From positions 37,601 through 101,600 of the forward strand of contig JAOACB010000005.1 in NCBI GenBank assembly GCA_026418055.1: a DNA stretch of 64,000 nt, written 5' to 3'. The notes under the pieces are model-generated. The model had not been told where the DNA came from, did not search any database, and worked only from the letters and a program-made list of their open reading frames with translations. Source of the stretch: Fimbriimonadales bacterium (GTDB taxonomy: Bacteria; Armatimonadota; Fimbriimonadia; Fimbriimonadales; Fimbriimonadaceae). The position numbers were made by a program, and so were the translations under genes. Shown here piece by piece: positions 15,262 to 24,949 of this stretch. Every line of letters begins with the position of its first letter. Position 1 is the stretch's first letter.

Positions 15262-18200
15262 ATGCTCAAGCACACTCAGCTCACTCGCCAGCGCGTCCAG
15301 CAGTTCGTCAAGCGCCTGCAGCCGTCCGTCTTCGGCCAGCGGTTCCCCCTTCGGGTTGAGTTCTGCGACGCGCCCCACCCCGACCAGCAGGCCGCCCTCG
15401 CCGGAAGCTGGAGGCCAGTCGAGCAGGGACACCGCTACGGACCCGCCTACAAGACGTTCTGGTTCCGCCTCCGCGGCACGATCCCGGACGAGCTCGACGG
15501 GCTCGAGGCCGTCGTGTTCCCCGAGGTTGGCGGCGAGCGCACCGTGTGGGTGGACAACTCGCCGGTGGCGGGCATCGACGACTTCCACGCGTGGCACACC
15601 GTGGCCGATCCGGCTCGCGCGGGAGATCCGATCGAGCTGTACGTGCAGGCCTACACGCGCAACCCCCAGTGCCGCGTGGCAGGCCGGGAGGAGCCCCGCC
15701 AGCCACTGGTCGAGACCGTGGGTCCGTGCACCGTGACGTCCATCGACCGCGGCCTGCAGGCTCTGCTGTTCGATCTCGAGTTCTGCGACAGCCTGCTGGA
15801 CGCGCTCGGCGAGAAGGACCCCGCCTTCGCGACCATCCTCCGCGCCCTGAACGACGTCTGCAACCTCGAGGCCTCGGGAGCCGCCGACTGGACCACCAAG
15901 GCCCGACGTCTGCTGCGCGACGCCTTGGGGTCGGTCCACTGCGAGCTGCGCCACGCCGTCACGCCCGTGGGCCACGCGCACCTCGACACCGCCTGGCTCT
16001 GGCCGCTGGACATCACGAAGAAGAAGATGGCCCACACGACGGCCAGCCAGCTCGCGCTGATGGAACGCTACCCCGAGTACGTGTTCGCCCACAGCCAGGC
16101 CTCGCAGTACGAATGGCTCGAGACGCAGTATCCCGTGCTGTTCGAGCGGGTGAAGGAGAAGATCCGCGCCGGCCAGTGGGAGCCGGTCGGCTCCATGTGG
16201 GTGGAGGCGGACTGCAACCTCACCGGAGGCGAGTCGCTCGTGCGGCAGTTCCTCTACGGCCGACGCTACTTCCGTGAGAAGCTCGGCTACGAGACGCAGG
16301 ACATGTGGCTGCCGGACGTGTTCGGCTATTCGGCGGCCTTGCCCCAGATCCTCGCCAAGTTCGGGATCAAGACGTTCGTCACCCAGAAGATCAGCTGGAA
16401 CCAGACGAACCGGTTCCCCCACCACACCTTCTGGTGGGAGGGCATCGACGGCACCCGGGTGTGGACCCACTTCCCTCCGGCCGACACCTACTGCGGCGAC
16501 TGCACCCCCAAGCAGCTGCACGACAGCGTGCTGAACTACGCCGACCAGGCTCGCTGCGACCAATCCCTGTACCTGTTCGGCTACGGCGACGGCGGAGGAG
16601 GACCGACCGAGAAGCACCTCGAATTCCTCCGCCGAGCCCGCTTGGCGCCCTGCCTGCCGGAGATCCAAACCCGGAAGCGCGCGCTCGACTTCTTCCGCGA
16701 GGCCCAGGCCAAGTCCAAGGACCTGATGGTGTGGGTCGGAGAGCTGTACCTGGAGCTGCACCGGGGAACGTACCCCAGCCAGGCCGCCACCAAGAGGGGC
16801 AACCGCTTCGGCGAGTTCGCGCTGCGCGACGCCGAGTGGCTGGCTTGCTTCGATCCGGAGAACCGCTATCCCGCCGAGGAGCTGGAGCGTCTTTGGAAGC
16901 TGCTGCTGCTCAACCAGTTCCACGACATCATCCCCGGCTCGTCGGTGCGCGAGGTGTACGAGGACGCCGAGCGGGACTACGCCGAGATCCTGCGCGGCGC
17001 CGGGGCGATCATCGAGGCCAGCCTCCGCGCGATCGGAGGGCGCCTGGACACCGCCGGCTTCCAAAGGCCCGTGGCGCTGTTCCACAACGCCGACGTGGTC
17101 TCCCAAGGCTCCCTGCCCTGGGGCGACGAGCCGGCGCCTCAGTCGATCGTCTGCGGCCAGGAGCGCCTGCCCGTGCAGGTCGTGGACGACCTGGGGGAGA
17201 CCAGGCTGATCTTTCCCACACCCGAGGCCGCGCTGGGCACCGTGGCGGTCGCCGACCTCTCGCCCGAACCTCCCAAGACCAAGTTCCGGCTCAAGGCCTC
17301 CAGCAGGCGCATCGAGAACGGCGAGTGGTCCGTGCGCTTCGACGCCAACGGCAACATCGCGAGCATCGAGAGCCTCGAGGACCGCACGGAGTTCATCGAG
17401 CCCGGCAAGCTCGGCAACGTGTTCCAGCTGCTCGACGACCACCCGCTGTTCTGGAGCGCCTGGGACGTCGACCTCTTCTCCTTCGAAACCGCCCAGGACC
17501 TGCTGAAGTGCGAGAGCTTCGAGATCGTCGAGCGCGGGCCGGTGCGGGTGGCGGCGAAGATCGTGCGGCGCTTCGGCCAAAGCACGATCACCCAGCTCGT
17601 CAGCCTCGGCCCGACGCCGGGAGTGCGCTTCGACACGCTCGTGGACTGGAGGGAGGACAACAAGATGCTCAAGGTCGCGTTCCCGGTGAACGTGCACGCC
17701 AACCGAGCCACCTACGAGATCCAGTTCGGTCACGTGGAGCGTCCCACCCACGCCAACACGTCGTGGGACCAGGCGCGCTTCGAGGTGTGCGCCCAGAAGT
17801 GGGTGGACGTGAGCGAGGGCGACCTGGGAGTGGCCCTGCTGAACGACTGCAAGTACGGCCACGACGTTCGGGGCAACGTGCTGCGCCTGTCGCTGCTGCG
17901 CTCCCCCAAGGCGCCGGACCCGCAGTGCGACATGGGGCTGCACCGCTTCACCTACGTGCTGCTTCCGCACGTGGGCCCCGTGCAGTACAGCGAGGTCGTG
18001 GAGGCCGCCTACGCGCTCAACGCGCCGCTGCGGCACGCTTGGCTGGAACCGAAGCCCGGCGTGCAGGCCCAGCTGGACCCGCTCGTGCAGTGCGACTCCA
18101 GGCACCTGGTGATCGAGGCGGTCAAGCGCGCCGAGGACGGCCGGGGCATCATCGTGAGGCTGTACGAGTGCCACCACACGCGCGGCGAGGCGCGGGTCTC

Positions 18201-18336
18201 GTGCCTGTTGCCGGTGAAGGAGGCGCACCTCTGCGATCTGGAGGAGCGCCCGCTGGAAGAGCTGGAGCTGGAGGACGGCGCGGCGCTCGTGGCCTACCGG
18301 CCGTTCGAGATCCTCACGCTGCGGCTGATCGTGTGA
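15262..18336 (+). CDS. GH38 alpha-mannosidase
   Basis: 1024 residues, the usual size for class II alpha-mannosidases. The N-terminal lectin-like domain is followed by the zinc/catalytic motif GHAHLDTAWLWP at about residue 236. The nucleophile Asp is in WLPDVFGYSAALPQI at about residue 352, and further ligands include NQFHDIIPGS. There is no signal peptide, so it acts in the cytoplasm on imported mannosides, releasing alpha-linked mannose. GGAGGG sits four bases before ATG. The MFS transporter starts 18 bases after the stop and probably imports the substrate or product. Confidence 0.95.
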   Translation: MLKHTQLTRQRVQQFVKRLQPSVFGQRFPLRVEFCDAPHPDQQAALAGSWRPVEQGHRYGPAYKTFWFRLRGTIPDELDGLEAVVFPEVGGERTVWVDNSPVAGIDDFHAWHTVADPARAGDPIELYVQAYTRNPQCRVAGREEPRQPLVETVGPCTVTSIDRGLQALLFDLEFCDSLLDALGEKDPAFATILRALNDVCNLEASGAADWTTKARRLLRDALGSVHCELRHAVTPVGHAHLDTAWLWPLDITKKKMAHTTASQLALMERYPEYVFAHSQASQYEWLETQYPVLFERVKEKIRAGQWEPVGSMWVEADCNLTGGESLVRQFLYGRRYFREKLGYETQDMWLPDVFGYSAALPQILAKFGIKTFVTQKISWNQTNRFPHHTFWWEGIDGTRVWTHFPPADTYCGDCTPKQLHDSVLNYADQARCDQSLYLFGYGDGGGGPTEKHLEFLRRARLAPCLPEIQTRKRALDFFREAQAKSKDLMVWVGELYLELHRGTYPSQAATKRGNRFGEFALRDAEWLACFDPENRYPAEELERLWKLLLLNQFHDIIPGSSVREVYEDAERDYAEILRGAGAIIEASLRAIGGRLDTAGFQRPVALFHNADVVSQGSLPWGDEPAPQSIVCGQERLPVQVVDDLGETRLIFPTPEAALGTVAVADLSPEPPKTKFRLKASSRRIENGEWSVRFDANGNIASIESLEDRTEFIEPGKLGNVFQLLDDHPLFWSAWDVDLFSFETAQDLLKCESFEIVERGPVRVAAKIVRRFGQSTITQLVSLGPTPGVRFDTLVDWREDNKMLKVAFPVNVHANRATYEIQFGHVERPTHANTSWDQARFEVCAQKWVDVSEGDLGVALLNDCKYGHDVRGNVLRLSLLRSPKAPDPQCDMGLHRFTYVLLPHVGPVQYSEVVEAAYALNAPLRHAWLEPKPGVQAQLDPLVQCDSRHLVIEAVKRAEDGRGIIVRLYECHHTRGEARVSCLLPVKEAHLCDLEERPLEELELEDGAALVAYRPFEILTLRLIV

Positions 18337-18354
18337 CGGGTCGGGGCGCCGGCG

Positions 18355-19662
18355 ATGGAGACAACGCGAACGACCGCCGACGCCCCGATCTCCCCCGAGG
18401 CTTACGCCGCGCTGCACCTGAGGCGAAACTTCCTCCTCCTCGTCGGCGAAGCCGGGCTGTTCTTCCTCGGCCTGGCGTTCTTCGACGGCTCCACCGTGCT
18501 GCCTTCGCTGCTGCGCGAGCTGAACGCCTCCGACACGCTCATCGGCTTCACCCGCCTGGTGCAGGTGCTCGGCTTCACGCTGCCAGCGCTTTGGGCCGCG
18601 CACGCGATCCACGGCCGCAGGAGGCACCTGCCGTTCCTGGTCAAGGGCTGCTGGGCGGCCCGCTCGGGCCTGATCACGCTGCCGTTCGCCATTCTGTTGC
18701 TGGCCGAGGGCCACCCGAGCCTGCTGGTGGCTTGGTTCTTCGTGGTGTTCGCGCAGTTCTGGTTCATCGACGGAGCCTGCGCCATCTCTTGGTACGACAT
18801 CTCGGCCAAGGCGATCCCCGCGCGCGTCCGAGGGCGGCTGTTCGGAGCCATGCAGACGCTCGGCGGCGTGGCGGTGGTGCTGGGCGCCGCGGGCATCTCG
18901 TGGGCTCTGTCCCAACGGGGTCCTGGGTTTCCCGCCAATTACGCCCTGCTGGCCGGCATGTGGGCGGCGGGAGCGCTCGGATCTCTGGTTCTGATCCTGC
19001 TGCTCAAGGAGCCCGAGGGCGACGTCGGCGAGGGCCCCAAGCCGACGTTCGCCGGCTACCTGCGGGGAACCCTGCCCCTGCTTCGGGAGAACCCCGTGCT
19101 GCGTCGGGTGATCGCGTCGCGCCTCGTGCTGGAGAGCGCGGGGATGGCCGCGCCGTTCTACGCGCTGTACGCCCAGCGGGACCTGGGTGCGGCGGCCTCC
19201 CTGCTCGGCCTTTACGTGGGAGCCAAGAGCATCGGCAAGATCGGCACCGGCCCGCTTTGGGGATGGGTCGTCGATCGCTTCGGCCCTTCGCTGGGATACC
19301 GGCTGGTGTCCCTGTGCGTGGTCTTGGTTCCGGTGGCCGCGCTGCTGGTCGGCCTCACCGGCCAGCCGCTGGCCATGGCCGCGCCGTTCTTCCTGATGGG
19401 GGCGGTCGAGGACGGCCTTTGGATGACCTCGAGCACGCTCGTCATGGCGCACACCGGCGACCGCGACCGGCCGATGGCCATCGGCGCCTTCGCCGTGGCC
19501 CTGGCCCCCACGGCCGTGTTCGGACCGATCGGCGGGGCGTTGGCCGGTGCGCTGGGCTATGCGCCGGTGTTCGCCACGGCGGCCGCCGCGAGCGCGGTCG
19601 GCTGCCTGATCGCGCTCACGCTGAGGAGCGCCGACGGCGGACCGAGCGCCGCTTCGGCCTAG
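18355..19662 (+). CDS. MFS transporter, probably sugar or oligosaccharide
   Basis: 435 residues with about 12 hydrophobic segments in two halves joined by a charged loop near residue 220 (LKEPEGDVGEGPKPTFAGY). The family loop after the fourth or fifth helix reads ISAKAIPARVRGRLFGAMQT, a variant of the MFS RxxxGR motif. It follows the alpha-mannosidase by 18 bases, so co-transcription is likely and a mannoside or mannose substrate is inferred. Its last 47 bases overlap the 3' end of topA on the other strand. Confidence 0.85.
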   Translation: METTRTTADAPISPEAYAALHLRRNFLLLVGEAGLFFLGLAFFDGSTVLPSLLRELNASDTLIGFTRLVQVLGFTLPALWAAHAIHGRRRHLPFLVKGCWAARSGLITLPFAILLLAEGHPSLLVAWFFVVFAQFWFIDGACAISWYDISAKAIPARVRGRLFGAMQTLGGVAVVLGAAGISWALSQRGPGFPANYALLAGMWAAGALGSLVLILLLKEPEGDVGEGPKPTFAGYLRGTLPLLRENPVLRRVIASRLVLESAGMAAPFYALYAQRDLGAAASLLGLYVGAKSIGKIGTGPLWGWVVDRFGPSLGYRLVSLCVVLVPVAALLVGLTGQPLAMAAPFFLMGAVEDGLWMTSSTLVMAHTGDRDRPMAIGAFAVALAPTAVFGPIGGALAGALGYAPVFATAAAASAVGCLIALTLRSADGGPSAASA

Positions 19663-22246
19663 GGCCCGCCTCGCGCCTGGCCTCCAGCAACCTCAGCGCC
19701 TCCTCGCCGGTGATCGACTTGGGGTCGCTGTCTTTGGGGAGCGTGGCGTTCACCTTGCCGTCCGTGACGTAGGGGCCGTAGCGGCCGGCCAACACCCGCA
19801 GCGTGCCCTTTGGGGTCTCGAGCGTCTGGATCGCCTCCTTGGGAGTGGCGCGCGAACCGCCCCTGCGCACCTTGGGCTGGGCCAGCAGCTCCAGCGCCCC
19901 CTGCAGGTCGATCTCGAAGGCCTGCCGCCACGACTGCAGGTTGCGTCTCTCGGAGCCGCATCGAACGTACGAACCGTAGCGCCCCATCATGGCCTCCACG
20001 GGCAGGCCGCTCTCCGGGTGAAGGCCGAGCGTCCGCGGCATCTGGCGCAGCAATGCCAGAGCCTCGGAGTCGACCTCCTCGGGCTTGAGGTCCGGCGGAA
20101 GCGTCACCCGCTTGGGCTCTCCTCCCTCGCTGGCCGCGAACTCCACGTAAGGGCCGAACCTGCCGCCTCGTACGGTGGCCTTGACCCCCTCGACCTCCAG
20201 CTCCGCGAGCTTGCTCAGACCCTTGGCGCCGTCCAAAAGCAGCATCTTGGCCTGCTCCACGCCGAAGTCGGCCGGCGGAAGATCCTCGGGAACCTTGGCG
20301 GTCTTTCCGTCCGGCCCCACGAGGTAGGGGCCGAATCGGCCGATCTTGACCACGTAGCGGAAGCCCGTGTCCGGGTCCACGCCCACCTCGACCTCCGGGT
20401 AGACGATGCTGAGCAGCTTGGCCTCGTCCTCGGTCAGCACGCGGAGCCCCGGCTGGCGGTCGTCGCCGAAGTAGAAGTCCCGAAGGTAGGCCACCCAGTC
20501 GCGGTGGCCCTCGGCGATCTCGTCCAGCTCGTCCTCCATGCGCCGGGTGAAGTGGACGTCGACCAGCTCCGCGAAGTGCCTCTCGAGCAGCTCGGTGACC
20601 GCGAAGCCCAAGAAGGTGGGGATGAGCTCGTCCCTGCGTTTATAGCAGTAGCCGCGCTCCTGGATGGTTCCGAGGATGCTGGCGTACGTGCTGGGACGCC
20701 CGATGCCCTCTTCCTCGAGCCTCTTCACCAGGGACGCCTCGGTGTAGCGCGCCGGGGGGCGCGTGGTGCGCTCCCTGGCTTCGACGGCGCTCGGCTCCAC
20801 GCGCCCGCCCTGCTCCACGCGCGGCAGGATCGTCTCACGGTCGGCCAGTTGGGCCTCGGGGTCGTCCGATCCCTCCACGTAGGCCTTGAGGAAGCCGGGG
20901 AAGACGATGGTCTGGCCCGTCGCGACGAACTCCGCGCTGCCGCGGGAGCACTCCGCGTGGACGACGATCTTGGCCCGCATCAACCGGGCGTCGGCCATCT
21001 GGCAGGCCACCGTGCGCTTCCAGATCAGCTCGTACAGCCGGAACTGGTCGTCGGTGAGGTGCGGCCTCACCTCGGACGGCAGCCGCGAAAGATCCGTGGG
21101 CCGGATGGCCTCGTGCGCCTCCTGGGCGGACTCCGACTTGTTCTTGTAGCGACGGGGCTTGGCCGGCACGTAGTCTTGGCCGTAGAGCTCGCGGATGAGG
21201 CTCCTCGCCTGCTCCACCGCCCGCTCGGCCAGGTTCAGGCTGTCCGTGCGCATGTAGGTGATCAGGCCCACGCGCTCGCCACCGAGGTCGACCCCCTCGT
21301 ACAGCTGCTGCGCGATGCGCATCGTGTCCCTTGCCGAGAGGCGGAGCTTGCGGCTGGCCTCCTGCTGCAGCGTGCTGGTCATGAAGGGCGGCGCGGGGGT
21401 CTGCTTCGCCGGGCTCTCCGCCACGCTGGCCACCACCCAGGGACGGGTCTCCTGCAGCTCCCGAGCCAGGTCTTCGGCCTCGCCGACCTGCAGCAGCACC
21501 GCCTTGGAGGACTTGAGTCGGCCGGTATCCGGGTCGAAGTCGTCCGACTCCGCGAGCGGCCTCCCACCGAGCCGCGCCAGCTTGGCGCGGAAGCTGCCCT
21601 GCTCCGCCGCGATCGTCGCCTCGATGGCGGCGAAGGCGGCGGGCACGAAGCGCTTCCGCTGCCGCTCCCGCTCGACCAACAGGCGCAAGGCGACGGATTG
21701 CACGCGGCCCGCGCTGAGGCGCGGCTTCACCTTGCGCCACAGCACGGGAGACAGCCCGTAACCGAACAGGCGGTCCAAGATCCGCCGTGCCTCTTGAGCC
21801 CGCACGAGGTTCTCGTCGATGTCCCGCGGGTTCTGCAGCGCGCGCTGGATGGCCTCGGGCGTGATCTCGTGGAACACGATGCGCCGGACCGGCTTGTCCT
21901 TCGGCCGGCCCAGCTCCTCCAGGATGTGCCAGCTGATGCTCTCCCCCTCGCGGTCCTCGTCCGTGGCCAGCAAAAGGGATGCGGCCTCTTCCGCCGCGGA
22001 CTTCAGCCGACGCACGGCGTCGCGCTTGTCCTTCGGCACCACGTACAGCGGCTTGAAGCCGTTGTCCACGTCCACGCCCAGCCTGGCCCAAGGGAGCTTC
22101 TTCATCGCCGGGGGCAGCTCGGCCGTCTTCTCCGGCAGGTCCCGAATGTGACCGACCGAGGCCTCGACTTGGTAGTCGGGCCCGAGAAACCGGCTGATGG
22201 TCTTGGCCTTGGCCGGCGATTCGACGATCACGAGCGTTTTGGACAT
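19616..22246 (-). CDS. topA: DNA topoisomerase I
   Basis: 876 residues. Toprim domain MSKTLVIVESPAKAKTISRF with the metal site ATDEDREGESISWHILEEL; the cleavage-domain motif RLSAGRVQSVALRLLVERER; active-site Tyr in GLITYMRTDSLNLAE. The C-terminus has no zinc ribbons but about four copies of a GRFGPYV-type repeat (GRFGPYLVG, GRFGPYVEF, GRYGSYVRCG, GRYGPYVTDG), the topoisomerase C-terminal repeat. It ends in a basic RRRRSSA tail. It relaxes negative supercoils. GGTAGGAT (22286-22293) and GGGGCGAAGG precede ATG. The 3' end overlaps the MFS gene by 47 bases. Confidence 0.96.
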   Translation of the reverse strand: MSKTLVIVESPAKAKTISRFLGPDYQVEASVGHIRDLPEKTAELPPAMKKLPWARLGVDVDNGFKPLYVVPKDKRDAVRRLKSAAEEAASLLLATDEDREGESISWHILEELGRPKDKPVRRIVFHEITPEAIQRALQNPRDIDENLVRAQEARRILDRLFGYGLSPVLWRKVKPRLSAGRVQSVALRLLVERERQRKRFVPAAFAAIEATIAAEQGSFRAKLARLGGRPLAESDDFDPDTGRLKSSKAVLLQVGEAEDLARELQETRPWVVASVAESPAKQTPAPPFMTSTLQQEASRKLRLSARDTMRIAQQLYEGVDLGGERVGLITYMRTDSLNLAERAVEQARSLIRELYGQDYVPAKPRRYKNKSESAQEAHEAIRPTDLSRLPSEVRPHLTDDQFRLYELIWKRTVACQMADARLMRAKIVVHAECSRGSAEFVATGQTIVFPGFLKAYVEGSDDPEAQLADRETILPRVEQGGRVEPSAVEARERTTRPPARYTEASLVKRLEEEGIGRPSTYASILGTIQERGYCYKRRDELIPTFLGFAVTELLERHFAELVDVHFTRRMEDELDEIAEGHRDWVAYLRDFYFGDDRQPGLRVLTEDEAKLLSIVYPEVEVGVDPDTGFRYVVKIGRFGPYLVGPDGKTAKVPEDLPPADFGVEQAKMLLLDGAKGLSKLAELEVEGVKATVRGGRFGPYVEFAASEGGEPKRVTLPPDLKPEEVDSEALALLRQMPRTLGLHPESGLPVEAMMGRYGSYVRCGSERRNLQSWRQAFEIDLQGALELLAQPKVRRGGSRATPKEAIQTLETPKGTLRVLAGRYGPYVTDGKVNATLPKDSDPKSITGEEALRLLEARREAGPRPKRRSVRRRRSSA

Positions 22247-22365
22247 GCCTTCGCCCCTCGGACGATGGGTCAACGAAGCCAGAGCATCCTACCCTAAGCC
22301 CCCATCGGGCTCCTTGTACGCATGCTCCGACGACGGGGACACGCCTCGCGTTCCCAGTCGTTACC

Positions 22366-22371
22366 TATAAT
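22366..22371 (+). promoter_or_regulatory. -10 box TATAAT of the transglutaminase operon
   Basis: TATAAT ends 13 bases before ATG 22385. An ATG lies inside the box at 22370 and would give a longer protein, but it could not be on the transcript. Confidence 0.55.
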
Positions 22372-22384
22372 GGTGTCCGTCGGC

Positions 22385-23809
22385 ATGTTCTCCAGACTCC
22401 TCTCCCTATGGGTCCTTTTGACCCTCTTCGTCGCACGTTCCCACTCCGCGCAGGACCAGGAGTCCTGGATGGGGCTGTTCCTGAACGGCCGGAAGGTCGG
22501 GTACGCGCAGAGCGTGGTGGTGGAGGACCGCTTCCAAGGGGCCAAGGCCCAGCGAACGGACGCCCGAACCTGGCTGGACGTGGCGCTGCTGGGAACTCCG
22601 CTGAGGATGGACCTGCGATCGTCCACGTGGAGCCGCGACGGCCGACCGATCCGCATGACGTTCCGCGTGGAGAGCTCGGGGAGGGTGCAGACCTTGGACG
22701 CGCGCTTCCTGGGCTCCAAGATCGACCTCATCGTGGAGAACGGCGGCCAAACGGCGCGCAAGACCCTGGAGGTCCCCAAGGACGGCCCCGTTGTCGACGA
22801 TCCGATCGACGCCCTTCTCCGAAGCCCGGACAAGAGCCGGCCGCGCGTGGTGTACGTGCTGGATCCTCTCACCGCCAGCTTGGTGCGCAACGAGGTCAAG
22901 CCCGTCGGGCCCGCCTCGGTGACGGTGCTGGGTCGGACGGTGCAGGCCCGGCGGGTGGATCTGGTGGACCCGCGCGCCGGAACGAAGGTGTTCTTGGACG
23001 AGCGGGACCGCATCGTCAAGGCCGAGGGCCCCATGGGCATCGAGATGGTGCCGATGGGCCGCGAGGAGGCCCTGGCTCCCGGCGTTCCCGCCGCGGGGGA
23101 GGGCATCGACCTGGCCTCCGCCTCGCGCATCGTTCCCGAGCAACCGATCCGCGCGCCCTGGGACGTGCGCCGTCTGAAGGTTCTGCTGAGCGGCGCCGAG
23201 TTCGCGCGGCTGCCCAGCGACGCGCACCAGACCGTGACGCGCACCGACGACGGCTGGGTCCTGGAGATCCACCCGGTTCCGTTCGATCCCTCCCGCTCCC
23301 AGACGATCGCCCAGGCCCGAGCCGGCCAGCCGGCTTGGGTCAAGCCGACGCTGTACGTGCCCGCCGAAGCGCAGGAGATCGTCTCGCTGGCCAAGCGGAT
23401 CGTGGGACCCGAAACCAACGCAGCGCGCGCCGCCGCGAAGATCCACGACTGGGTGTACGCGCAGATGCGCCCCAACGCGGGCATCGGGGTGCTGCGCGAC
23501 GCGCGCGAGGTCCTGAAGTCCAAAGAGGGCGTCTGCCGGGACTACGCGGTGCTCACCGCCGCGCTGCTGCGCGCCGCGGGCATCCCGGCCCGGCTGGCCT
23601 CGGGTCTCGTGTACCAAGATGGGGCGTTCTACTACCACGCCTGGGCGGAGGCTTGGACGGGTCGGGACTGGCTGGGCGTGGACTCCACCCGCCCGCGGCA
23701 CGGCCTGTCGGCGCTGCACATCAAGATCTCCGAGGGCAACGTCGAGGAGGCGTACAACTTTCCGTTCCTGGACAAAGCGCGCCTGAAGGTTCTGGAAACG
23801 GCGCAATAA
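22385..23809 (+). CDS. Secreted transglutaminase-like cysteine protease-fold protein
   Basis: 474 residues. Signal peptide MFSRLLSLWVLLTLFVARS with cleavage near HSA|Q. The N-terminal two thirds are a beta-rich domain with ESWMGLFLNGRKVGYAQSVV. The C-terminal transglutaminase core shows the full triad: Cys in SKEGVCRDYAVLTAALLRAA, His in FYYHAWAEAW, Asp in WLGVDSTRP. These proteins cleave or cross-link peptides outside the cell; the substrate is unknown. The first gene of a forward set with PIN-TRAM, ispDF and hpf; the next gene starts 20 bases on. Confidence 0.88.
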   Translation: MFSRLLSLWVLLTLFVARSHSAQDQESWMGLFLNGRKVGYAQSVVVEDRFQGAKAQRTDARTWLDVALLGTPLRMDLRSSTWSRDGRPIRMTFRVESSGRVQTLDARFLGSKIDLIVENGGQTARKTLEVPKDGPVVDDPIDALLRSPDKSRPRVVYVLDPLTASLVRNEVKPVGPASVTVLGRTVQARRVDLVDPRAGTKVFLDERDRIVKAEGPMGIEMVPMGREEALAPGVPAAGEGIDLASASRIVPEQPIRAPWDVRRLKVLLSGAEFARLPSDAHQTVTRTDDGWVLEIHPVPFDPSRSQTIAQARAGQPAWVKPTLYVPAEAQEIVSLAKRIVGPETNAARAAAKIHDWVYAQMRPNAGIGVLRDAREVLKSKEGVCRDYAVLTAALLRAAGIPARLASGLVYQDGAFYYHAWAEAWTGRDWLGVDSTRPRHGLSALHIKISEGNVEEAYNFPFLDKARLKVLETAQ

Positions 23810-23829
23810 TGGGATGAGGGGCACGCAAC

Positions 23830-24945
23830 TTGCTTAGGTCCGACAAGCGCACGCTGGCCGTTTCGTCGCTGGCTCTGGCGTTGATCGCCGGCATCGCGGC
23901 GCGACCGTTGCTGGAGCGCTTCTACGTCAACTTCGGCATCCGGCCCGAGGAGGCCGCGCAGCAAGCCTCCGCCTGGACCGTGATCGTCGCGACGGCGTTG
24001 CTAGGCGGGTTCCTCGGCATCTTGCTGGGCAGGGGTGCCCTCCACCTGCGCGACCGCTGGGCCACGATGGGCCTCGGAGACCGCGTGACCTTCTTCGTCG
24101 GCGTGTTCGGCGGGCTCATCGCGTCGGTGCCGCTGGTCACGCTCGCCAACGCCGCCGGCAACCTCGGGGCTTACCAGCCGTTGCTGATCCTGGGGGTTGT
24201 GCTAGGCACGATCTTCCTGTCGGTGTACGCGCTGCAGTCGATGGAGGAAGCGCTGCCCTGGAACCGGGCGGGCTTCCGGGGCAAGCGCCGGGGCATCAAG
24301 GTGCTCGACACGAACGTGATCATCGACGGACGGATCCGCGACGTGGCGCGGTCCGGCTTCATCGAGGGTCAGCTGTACGTGCCCGGGTTCGTGCTGGACG
24401 AGCTGCAGCACATCGCCGACAGTCCCGACCCCCTGCGGCGGCAACGGGGCCGGCGGGGGCTGGACGTGCTGCACCTGCTGCAGAGCGAGTTCCCCTTGGA
24501 GGTGCGCGTGCACGACCGCTACGCCCCCGACCCCAAGGAGCCGGTCGACTCCCGCCTCGTCCGGCTGGCGCGCGCGCTCGGCGCGGACATCATCACCAAC
24601 GATTTCAACCTGAACCGCGTGGCGGCGCTGCAGGACGTGAAGGTTCTGAACCTGAACGACCTGGCGCTGGCGGTGCGACCGAACGTGCTTCCGCAGGAGT
24701 GCCTCACCCTCACGCTGATCCGCGAGGGCAACCAGCCGGGCCAGGGCGTGGGCTACCTGGACGACGGCACCATGGTGGTGGTGGAGAACGGCAGGCCGCA
24801 CATCGGCGAGACCATCGAGGTGATGGTCACGCAGGTGATCCAGACCGAGCGGGGCAAGCTCCTGTTCGCCGAACCGACGGCGGACGGACACGCCAACGCA
24901 GAGAACGGCCAGCGGAGGCGCGCCGCGGCGCGGAAGAACGGCTGA
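23830..24945 (+). CDS. PIN-TRAM membrane protein (YacL-like)
   Basis: 371 residues. About four N-terminal hydrophobic segments to residue 140, then a PIN nuclease-fold domain: the acidic sites are VLDTNVIIDGR, VPGFVLDELQ, DSRLVRLAR and TNDFNLNRVA. A C-terminal TRAM-like RNA-binding domain follows (NQPGQGVGYLDDGTMVVVEN). The layout and size are those of YacL/integral-membrane PIN-TRAM proteins; the RNA target is unknown. The start is TTG 23830 with GAGGGG eight bases upstream and no in-frame ATG nearby. ispDF begins four bases after the stop; the yacL-ispD-ispF order also occurs in Firmicutes. Confidence 0.9.
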   Translation: MLRSDKRTLAVSSLALALIAGIAARPLLERFYVNFGIRPEEAAQQASAWTVIVATALLGGFLGILLGRGALHLRDRWATMGLGDRVTFFVGVFGGLIASVPLVTLANAAGNLGAYQPLLILGVVLGTIFLSVYALQSMEEALPWNRAGFRGKRRGIKVLDTNVIIDGRIRDVARSGFIEGQLYVPGFVLDELQHIADSPDPLRRQRGRRGLDVLHLLQSEFPLEVRVHDRYAPDPKEPVDSRLVRLARALGADIITNDFNLNRVAALQDVKVLNLNDLALAVRPNVLPQECLTLTLIREGNQPGQGVGYLDDGTMVVVENGRPHIGETIEVMVTQVIQTERGKLLFAEPTADGHANAENGQRRRAAARKNG

Positions 24946-24949
24946 GGCC

